The notes beneath the pieces were generated by a model, which worked only from the letters and a program-made list of their open reading frames with translations, made no database searches and was not told the origin of the DNA. This document shows positions 42,605-48,189 of a stretch of 48,189 bases of DNA, one piece after another; positions within the stretch are counted from its first letter, which is position 1; each line of letters opens with the position of its first letter. Made by a program: the position numbers and the translations under genes. Source of the stretch: Candidatus Altarchaeales archaeon (GTDB taxonomy: Archaea > Altiarchaeota > Altiarchaeia > IMC4 > QMZM01); NCBI GenBank assembly GCA_023252215.1, contig JAHEXG010000005.1:1-48189 (forward strand), given 5' to 3'.

Positions 42605-43369
42605 ATGTCTAAAATGGAAAATACAGAGGTAAAATCTGACAGGTGCCAGACTGGTATACCCGGCTTGGACGAAATCGTAGACGGCGGATTTCCAAGAGGC
42701 AGGACCATACTCCTGAAGGGGGAATGCGGTACTGGGAAGACAATATTTGCCGCGCAGTTCCTGCATAACGGCATCGTCAAATACAACGAGCCCGGCGTCC
42801 TGGTGCTCCTGGAACAGAACATAAACTACTTCAAGAAAGACGTTGCAGCTTTCAACTTCCAGATAGACGAGCTTGAAGAATCCGGAAAACTGGTTATAAT
42901 AGACGCCAGCCTTTCACGTTTCAATCTCACCGATACGGCGACCAAGAGCACGAAAAGCTTTTCACTGACCTCAAGAGACCTTATAGGGACAAAAGAGGTC
43001 GTGGACATCATAATCGACGCAGCAAAAGAACTGAAGGCCGATCGCGTAGTGATCGACAGCCTGCCGGCCCTTGACAACCTGGTCCGCAGCAAGGAGAACG
43101 TAAGAGACGTCATACTCTACATGAACTACCGCCTGCAGTCCAAGGGACTGACCTCCATCCTGGTATCCGACATACTGGAGCACCGGTCCAGCGACATAGA
43201 AGGATACGTATCCGACGGAGTGATACTCCTGCGCTATCAGCCCTCGGGCCCGGATGCCGGAAGAACTCTCACGATACAGAAAATGAGGGGTACGAAGCAT
43301 TCAGGGAACATACACCCTTTCGGTTTCAAGGAAGGCGTCGGAGTAGAGGTAATGGAAGCGGAAGACTGA
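42605..43369 (+). CDS. KaiC-like RecA-superfamily ATPase
   Basis: A 254-residue single-domain KaiC-like ATPase. Walker A is [10 protein letters not shown], preceded by the family start [17 protein letters not shown]; Walker B is [11 protein letters not shown], and the region ends with [18 protein letters not shown], typical of KaiC proteins. Archaeal members are often linked to motility or signalling control. The gene is monocistronic with its own AT-rich promoter and a terminator. Confidence 0.9.
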   Translation: MSKMENTEVKSDRCQTGIPGLDEIVDGGFPRGRTILLKGECGTGKTIFAAQFLHNGIVKYNEPGVLVLLEQNINYFKKDVAAFNFQIDELEESGKLVIIDASLSRFNLTDTATKSTKSFSLTSRDLIGTKEVVDIIIDAAKELKADRVVIDSLPALDNLVRSKENVRDVILYMNYRLQSKGLTSILVSDILEHRSSDIEGYVSDGVILLRYQPSGPDAGRTLTIQKMRGTKHSGNIHPFGFKEGVGVEVMEAED

Positions 43370-43392
43370 TTTTTCGTTTACTGTTTTTTTTC
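43370..43392 (+). terminator. T-rich terminator after the KaiC-like gene
   Basis: Runs of five and eight T fall between the KaiC-like stop and the next start. Confidence 0.45.
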
Positions 43393-43406
43393 TTGGTCTG
43401 TTATCG

Positions 43407-44717
43407 ATGAAAAAGGCCCTGTCTATCGCAGGCTCAGATTCGGGAGGAGGCGCCGGCATACAGCAAGACCTGAAAGTATTCTCTTCGATAGGCGTACACG
43501 GAACGTCTGTTATCACTGCAGTCACGGCCCAGAATACGTTGGGAGTGAAAGCATTTGTGGTCTTATCGCCTGAAATGATCGCATCCCAAATTGATTCAGT
43601 GTTGTCCGACATACGTCCCGATGCGGTAAAGACCGGGATGCTAGCAAATTCTGAGGTGATATCCTGCGTGCGCAAAAAACTAAAAGAATACAAGGCCCCC
43701 AATCTTGTAATAGACCCGGTCATGGTATCTACGTCAGGCCAACGCCTCCTTGAAGAAGATGCTATTGAGTCTCTTAGAAAACTTTTTCCCCTGGCATCGC
43801 TCGTTACACCCAACATCCCGGAGGCCGAGATACTTGCAGGAATGACGATTAAGAGCCGCAGGGACATGAAAAAAGCGGCGGAAGAAATAGGCGACTGCGT
43901 AGTCAAAGGCGGCCACCTGGATGCGGTGGACGTCTTATTCTACAAGGGAGAATTTTCCATATTCAAGGGCGGCGGCCGGATAGACGAAAAAATACACGGT
44001 GCAGGGTGCGCATTTTCTGCGGCGATAGCTGCGTACCTGGCGCAGGACTGCGCGGTTTTGCAGGCGGTATCTTACGCCAAGGAGTATGTGGATGAGGCGA
44101 TAAACAGGAACCTTACTGTGGGGCGCGGTGCTAGGATACTCGACACCGGTAAAATAAAACTTGGAAGGACTTACGCCGATAAGAAGAAATCTCTGGTCAT
44201 TGAAGACCTGGAGCAGGCAGTAGACCGGTTCGTGTCAGACGAAAATGCTTACAAACTCATACCCCAGGTTGGCGCAAACATCGTGATGGCTCTTGATAAC
44301 GCAAAGAGCCTGCCGGAAGTCGCGGGCCTGAGCGGGCGGCTGATAAGAGACCGAAAATGCGTAGTTCCCGTGGGGCGGATAGACTACGGCGCATCGACGC
44401 ATGCCGGCCGCGTGCTTTTGACCGCAATGGGCTGTGACAAAAAAATAAAGGCCGCAATGGTATTGCGTTTCGGATTAGACGTTGTTGCAGCCTGCAAGAA
44501 AGCGGGTCTTTCGGCTGCCGTATTCGAGAGAGACGCGCAAAAACCGGACCAGGATACCCTAGAATATGGCACGTATAATGCCATAAAACTATACGGCAAG
44601 GTGCCGGACGTAATATACGACCGCGGCGGAATGGGAAAAGAAGCAATACTCAGAGTATTTGGAAGCGATGCGTTGAATGTCGTAGGAAAAGCTATTAAAA
44701 TAAGCGGAAATATATAA
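43407..44717 (+). CDS. thiDN: ThiD-ThiN fusion: HMP/HMP-P kinase and thiamine-phosphate synthase
   Basis: A 436-residue bifunctional thiamine enzyme. Residues 1-255 are the ThiD ribokinase-fold domain ([64 protein letters not shown] with the catalytic Gly/Asp-type turn), phosphorylating hydroxymethylpyrimidine twice. The rest is ThiN ([44 protein letters not shown]), which joins the pyrimidine and thiazole phosphates. This fusion is typical of euryarchaea. Confidence 0.93.
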   Translation: MKKALSIAGSDSGGGAGIQQDLKVFSSIGVHGTSVITAVTAQNTLGVKAFVVLSPEMIASQIDSVLSDIRPDAVKTGMLANSEVISCVRKKLKEYKAPNLVIDPVMVSTSGQRLLEEDAIESLRKLFPLASLVTPNIPEAEILAGMTIKSRRDMKKAAEEIGDCVVKGGHLDAVDVLFYKGEFSIFKGGGRIDEKIHGAGCAFSAAIAAYLAQDCAVLQAVSYAKEYVDEAINRNLTVGRGARILDTGKIKLGRTYADKKKSLVIEDLEQAVDRFVSDENAYKLIPQVGANIVMALDNAKSLPEVAGLSGRLIRDRKCVVPVGRIDYGASTHAGRVLLTAMGCDKKIKAAMVLRFGLDVVAACKKAGLSAAVFERDAQKPDQDTLEYGTYNAIKLYGKVPDVIYDRGGMGKEAILRVFGSDALNVVGKAIKISGNI

Positions 44718-44746
44718 GAAAAAGAGGAATTATTCCCCTTGATCCC

Positions 44747-44992
44747 TTAGTCCTTTACGACGACTACCTTGCTTACCGCGTTGACTGCGTCGTAGGGTAT
44801 TATCAGGTTTCCGTCCTTGTCTTTCGGGTAGGAAACGCGGGGTATTTCCTCTGATAAGGGCTCTACTATCATTGATATGAATTTTCCTGTCGATTCATCG
44901 ATCAGTATGTCGTCTATTCGTCCGAGTTCTTCTCCGCCCGCCGTTATTACAGGTTTTCCGCCTAGCTGTCTTGCAATAATGTATTTTACCAT
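44747..44992 (-). CDS. PRC-barrel domain protein
   Basis: An 81-residue beta-rich protein with the PRC-barrel pattern (ARQLGGKPVITAGGEELGRIDDILI, then TGKFISMIV and IPYDAVNAVSKVVVV). Small archaeal PRC-barrel proteins are abundant and some have been tied to cell division or RNA processing; the role here is unknown. It lies divergent to tyw1. Confidence 0.85.
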   Translation of the reverse strand: MVKYIIARQLGGKPVITAGGEELGRIDDILIDESTGKFISMIVEPLSEEIPRVSYPKDKDGNLIIPYDAVNAVSKVVVVKD

Positions 44993-45020
44993 TTTTTCAC
45001 CTTTATTACTATCTCTCTAA

Positions 45021-45030
45021 GCTATATATT
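45021..45030 (+). promoter_or_regulatory. TATA-like box for tyw1
   Basis: The element gctatatatt overlaps a potential TTG start at 45030, so that start cannot be on the mRNA. It supports the GTG at 45102 as the real start. Confidence 0.45.
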
Positions 45031-45101
45031 TGTTATGTTATACTTTATTAAAGTTTATCCTTAAAAATAACATAAAAGCTAACAAATGGGGGCATAAAGG
45101 C

Positions 45102-46022
45102 GTGGAACTGATAAATAAAGACCTTAGGGCTGTTCTGGAAAAGCAGAAATACCGTCTGGTGGGCAGGCATTCCGCGATAAAGTTGTGCACCTGGACAAAG
45201 AAGAGCATCAGGGACCAGGGTTTCTGCTATAAGCAGCAGTTCTACGGGATAGAGTGCCACCGTTGCCTGCAGATGACGCCCGCGGTTTCCTGGTGCACGC
45301 ATAAGTGTTTGTTCTGCTGGAGGAACGTGGAGCAGACCCTTGGAACAGAGCTTCCGGGATTCGACGAGCCCGGATACATAATAGACGAGGCGGTAAAGCT
45401 TCAGCGCAAGCTCTTGGAAGGATACGCAGGAGTCCCTGACAAGGTGAACCAGAAAAAATATCGCGAAGCCCAGGACCCTAATCAGGCGGCCATATCCCTC
45501 TCCGGGGAGCCGACGATTTATCCGAAAATAGGGGAGCTCGTTACTGAATTCAAAAGGAGGCGTTTTTCGACCTTCCTTGTAACAAACGGCACATTGCCTA
45601 AGAGACTGGAACAAATGGAAACTCTGCCGACGCAGCTCTATTTGTCGATGGTGGCCCCGAACCCGGAGATATACCGGAAAATTTGTAATCCCTCTAATCC
45701 CGGCAACTGGGACAAGATACAAGAGATGATAGCGCTTTTCCCCTCTCTTGATACCCGCAAGGCGGTACGAATAACTTTGGTCAAGGGCATCAACATGGTT
45801 TCTGCGCAAGACTACGCAAAATTGCTCGACGTAGCGCAGCCCGACTACATAGAAGTCAAGGCATACATGTATGTGGGCGGCTCAAGGATGCGCCTTTCTA
45901 TCGATAACATGCCCTCATTTGCAGAGGTGCAGGGATTCGCATCAGACCTCTCTACTGCCACAGGATACCGGATAAAAGACTACAAAAGAGACAGCAGGGT
46001 CGTTCTGCTTACGCGCAACTAA
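45102..46022 (+). CDS. taw1: 4-demethylwyosine synthase (Tyw1), radical SAM
   Basis: A 306-residue radical SAM enzyme that builds the tricyclic wyosine base at G37 of tRNA-Phe. The SAM-cluster cysteines are in WCTHKCLFCWRNVEQ, and a second Cys set (CTWTKKSIRDQGFCYKQQ, IECHRCLQMTP) belongs to the auxiliary cluster region. SLSGEPTIYPKIGELV and MYVGGSRMRLSIDNMP are family motifs. The start at GTG 45102 (VELINKDLRAVLEKQ) is chosen because the upstream extension overlaps the promoter; a GGGGG stretch lies nine bases before it. Confidence 0.9.
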   Translation: MELINKDLRAVLEKQKYRLVGRHSAIKLCTWTKKSIRDQGFCYKQQFYGIECHRCLQMTPAVSWCTHKCLFCWRNVEQTLGTELPGFDEPGYIIDEAVKLQRKLLEGYAGVPDKVNQKKYREAQDPNQAAISLSGEPTIYPKIGELVTEFKRRRFSTFLVTNGTLPKRLEQMETLPTQLYLSMVAPNPEIYRKICNPSNPGNWDKIQEMIALFPSLDTRKAVRITLVKGINMVSAQDYAKLLDVAQPDYIEVKAYMYVGGSRMRLSIDNMPSFAEVQGFASDLSTATGYRIKDYKRDSRVVLLTRN

Positions 46023-46086
46023 TCCGTCCGAAAGCTTATATAGCAGTTGCGCCTAATTATTCTTTATATCTATCATATGGTGCTAA

Positions 46087-47598
46087 ATGGAACCAAAGGT
46101 GCTTGATTCTTACGGCGATGTGCGTATCGTGGAGAGCCCGGACAGCCCGATCCCCTTATACATCGTCGTTCCGACCGAATTCACAGACGAAGAAATAGAA
46201 CTGCTAAAAGACCCGAGAAAAGTCTTGCCCAACTATAAAGACATTATGGACAAGATAGAGGACTTCCGCACCTCTGTCGAAAAAGAAGACTTCCTAAGAC
46301 AATACCTCGAAGTACAACTGGAAAAAGAAGGCATCGTAACTGAAAACCTGGAACCCCTGATCAATACCATAATGGACGACGTCTTCCTGGGATACGGAAG
46401 AATCGGCCCGCTCCTGCGAGACGACGATCTGGAGGAGGTAATGATTAACGGAGTAGAGCTGCCGGTCTTCGTCTTCCACAGGAAGCACGGCATGTGCGCG
46501 ACAAACATTGAATTCACCACCCATTCGTCGCTTAACGAGCTTATCGACTGGATGTCCCGCTATGCCGGAAGAAAGATCAGTAGAGAAGTGCCGCTACTGG
46601 ACGCGCACCTCCCTGACGGTAGCAGAGCCAATGTCGTCGTAGCCCCCGCTGCGCCGTATGGTCCGTCCGTTACCATAAGAAAATTCAAGAAGATACCCTA
46701 TAACATAATCGACCTAGTGGTCATAAAATCCATACCAATCGATCTTGCCGCCTTCCTATGGGTATGCATAGAAGGCCTGGCGATACACCCCTCTGACATA
46801 CTGATAGCAGGGGGTTCCGGGAGCGGTAAGACCACGTTGCTCAACGCATTGGCCATGTTCATCCCCCGAAGAGAGCGCGTGATATCCGTGGAAGACACCT
46901 TAGAACTGAACTTCGACTTTTTGGAGAACTGGGTGCCGATGGAAGCATTCCCCTCAGTCCTGGAAAGAGGCGCAACGAAGCTGAACATGGCGGCACTGGT
47001 CGAGAACGCATTAAGGATGAGGCCCGACCGCATACTCGTAGGAGAAGTAAGAGGCGTAGAAGCAGAGACCCTGTTCGTGGCAATGAACGTCGGTTTGAAC
47101 GGCTCAATGGGCACCATACACGCAAACAACGCAAGAGACACGACGATCAGGCTAATGGAAGAGCCTATGAACCTGCCAGCGCGGATGTTCCGGCTGCTCG
47201 ACCTTATAATCTGCGTCAACAGATTCTATTCCCGGACCAGGGGAGTCATCAGAAGAGTGACCCAGGTATCAGAGCTTGCAGGAATAGAGAAAGGAGTAGT
47301 ACAACTGGGAGACATATTCCTCTACGACCAGGACAAGGACGTGACACAGCGTACCGAATACCCTATACTGCTCATCGAAAAGATCTCCGACAGGACCGGG
47401 ATAACCAAAAAACAGGTACAATCCGAGGTATATATCAGGCAGAAGATACTGGAACAGATGGTTAAAAACAATATAAGAGACAACAAGCACGTATGCGACA
47501 TATTCCAGGAATACCACCTAAACCCCAAAACAGTCATATCGCGCTTCAACCTGCAAAAAGAGATAGAATCCGAGATAAAGAGGATGTCAAAAGTCTAG
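46087..47598 (+). CDS. VirB11/PilT-type secretion or pilus ATPase
   Basis: A 503-residue type II/IV secretion ATPase of the archaeal GspE/VirB11 group. The N-terminal domain contains [20 protein letters not shown]; the catalytic domain has Walker [16 protein letters not shown], the Asp box [10 protein letters not shown], Walker [15 protein letters not shown] and the His box [11 protein letters not shown]. It ends in a long charged C-terminus. No TadC/FlaJ-type membrane partner lies next to it; the next gene is the convergent hisI. It could power the class III pilin (36466) or the VirB-like cluster 20 kb away; neither link is shown by position. Confidence 0.93.
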   Translation: MEPKVLDSYGDVRIVESPDSPIPLYIVVPTEFTDEEIELLKDPRKVLPNYKDIMDKIEDFRTSVEKEDFLRQYLEVQLEKEGIVTENLEPLINTIMDDVFLGYGRIGPLLRDDDLEEVMINGVELPVFVFHRKHGMCATNIEFTTHSSLNELIDWMSRYAGRKISREVPLLDAHLPDGSRANVVVAPAAPYGPSVTIRKFKKIPYNIIDLVVIKSIPIDLAAFLWVCIEGLAIHPSDILIAGGSGSGKTTLLNALAMFIPRRERVISVEDTLELNFDFLENWVPMEAFPSVLERGATKLNMAALVENALRMRPDRILVGEVRGVEAETLFVAMNVGLNGSMGTIHANNARDTTIRLMEEPMNLPARMFRLLDLIICVNRFYSRTRGVIRRVTQVSELAGIEKGVVQLGDIFLYDQDKDVTQRTEYPILLIEKISDRTGITKKQVQSEVYIRQKILEQMVKNNIRDNKHVCDIFQEYHLNPKTVISRFNLQKEIESEIKRMSKV

Positions 47599-47975
47599 CC
47601 TTTCTCTGCAACCTTTTTCCCGGCGATCTCTAATCTCTTATCTTTATACCTGCGGAAAAAACAGGACCTGTAGCCCTCATGGCAGGCCGCGCCGACCTGT
47701 TCGACCCTGAAGAGAACTGCGTCGCCGTCGCAGTCGACGTACATCTCTTTTATCTTCTGGAAGTGCCCGGAAGACTCGCCTTTAAGCCACAGTTTCTTCC
47801 TGCTCGTAGAATAATAATGGACCATCCCGCTCGCAAGCGATCTTTCTATTCCCTCCTTGTTCGTGAACGCTACCATAAGTACCTCGTCCGTATCCGCGTC
47901 CTGGGCTATTGCTACAACCAGTCCTTCTACTCCGTCTATGCTCCTGTATTTGAGTTTGTCGTAGGGAAAATCCAT
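47595..47975 (-). CDS. hisI: Phosphoribosyl-AMP cyclohydrolase
   Basis: A 126-residue enzyme of histidine synthesis, opening the purine ring of phosphoribosyl-AMP. Active-site motifs are [18 protein letters not shown], the zinc-binding DCDGDAVLF and [10 protein letters not shown]. There is no fused HisE domain. Its stop overlaps that of the ATPase gene by four bases on the other strand. Other his genes are outside the window. Confidence 0.95.
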   Translation of the reverse strand: MDFPYDKLKYRSIDGVEGLVVAIAQDADTDEVLMVAFTNKEGIERSLASGMVHYYSTSRKKLWLKGESSGHFQKIKEMYVDCDGDAVLFRVEQVGAACHEGYRSCFFRRYKDKRLEIAGKKVAEKG

Positions 47976-47992
47976 TTTTTTACTTACAAGCC

Positions 47993-48003
47993 GTTATAAT
48001 TAT
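47993..48003 (+). promoter_or_regulatory. TATA-like box for aIF1A
   Basis: The element gttataattat lies about 22-25 bases before the ATG at 48020, consistent with a leaderless transcript. Confidence 0.4.
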
Positions 48004-48019
48004 GATACACCGAATTAAA

Positions 48020-48189
48020 ATGTATAATAAACCCAGAAAACCGCCAGTCGAAGAGGGAGTACTCCTTGAAGAAGGGGAAGCGCCTCCGGAAGGAGCAGAA
48101 GAAGGAACCTACACGCGAGTCAGGACTCCCAGAAGAGGGCAGATCCTCGGAGAAGTCGAGCAGCTCCTCGGAGACAGAAGGATGCTCAT
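48020..48189 (+). CDS. eif1A: Translation initiation factor 1A, 3'-partial
   Basis: The window ends inside this gene after 56 codons. The visible part has an acidic N-terminus and the start of the OB-fold, with TRVRTPRRGQILGEVEQLLG, which is the conserved aIF1A/eIF1A sequence (family consensus R-x-P-R-R-G-E-x-L-G). It binds the ribosomal A site during initiation. The ATG at 48020 is preferred over an in-frame ATG at 48002 because of the TATA position. Confidence 0.88.
   Translation, partial: MYNKPRKPPVEEGVLLEEGEAPPEGAEEGTYTRVRTPRRGQILGEVEQLLGDRRML

Noticed and set aside
46087-47598. Treating the secretion ATPase as a proven part of the VirB-like cluster
   Set aside because: It is 20 kb away among unrelated genes; the connection rests only on the family type.
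1-48189. tRNA or rRNA genes in the gaps
   Set aside because: No T-arm pattern with matching acceptor stem was recognised in any gap; the gaps are short and AT-rich.

Overview
The window is archaeal DNA. Supporting genes include an archaeal replication factor C large subunit, RadB, an Mre11-type nuclease, Bud32, Tyw1, a ThiD-ThiN fusion, UPF0147 and DUF211 proteins, archaeal-type tyrosyl-tRNA synthetase, aIF1A, and a class III (Q-x-S-x-E) pilin. Many starts lie 20-35 bases downstream of a TATA-like box, as expected of leaderless archaeal transcripts. The gene set is euryarchaeal or DPANN-like. The short compact proteins, Thr-rich linkers and Cys-rich surface proteins are reminiscent of DPANN lineages such as Diapherotrites or Micrarchaeota, but the exact lineage cannot be fixed from sequence reading alone.

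Region 1 (1-3715) holds two related secreted Cys-rich proteins on the plus strand, built from shuffled Cys modules joined by Thr/Ser linkers. Region 2 (3909-26561) is the notable part: two divergent operons sharing one promoter region (17265-17351). The minus-strand operon encodes a 1896-residue type I membrane protein (Ig-like, Cys-rich, a von Willebrand A domain that looks circularly permuted, and an NHL-like beta-propeller), a 442-residue Ig/Cys-repeat anchor protein, and five tandem paralogous polytopic membrane proteins. Each paralog has a signal peptide, a two-helix module resembling VirB2/TrbC-type pilins with an FSG[ST]P-x-G-R signature, and a VirB6/TrbL-like multi-helix part. The plus-strand operon encodes a pilin-like module fused to PKD and C25 (gingipain-like) peptidase, a Cys-repeat membrane protein, a protein with a transglutaminase-like core, an Ig/Cys-repeat anchor, a stand-alone pilin-like protein, a pilin-like module fused to a papain (C1) protease, and a DUF333/Cys-repeat membrane protein. 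I infer a cell-envelope machine related to type IV secretion or DNA-exchange pili, with three different cysteine-peptidase folds displayed outside. No VirB4-type ATPase or relaxase is present in the window, so the assignment is a hypothesis.

Region 3 (26563-36392) is ordinary housekeeping: RFC large subunit, a TerC/DUF475 membrane protein, a DRG-type GTPase, a TraB-family protein, AroE, Mre11-like nuclease, RadB, a cupin, PurA and a geranylgeranyl-reductase-type flavoprotein. Region 4 (36466-39735) holds a class III pilin followed in frame, after an amber codon, by a decayed Thr-linker/Cys module; then a DUF1616-like membrane protein, an HD phosphohydrolase, and a VapBC toxin-antitoxin pair bracketed by a duplicated 3' end of the tyrosyl-tRNA synthetase gene. 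Region 5 (39675-48189) carries TyrRS, UPF0147, Bud32, a VIT1/CCC1-like protein, DUF211, a KaiC-like ATPase, ThiD-ThiN, a PRC-barrel protein, Tyw1, a VirB11/PilT-type secretion ATPase, HisI and the start of aIF1A. No tRNA, rRNA, CRISPR array or insertion sequence was recognised.
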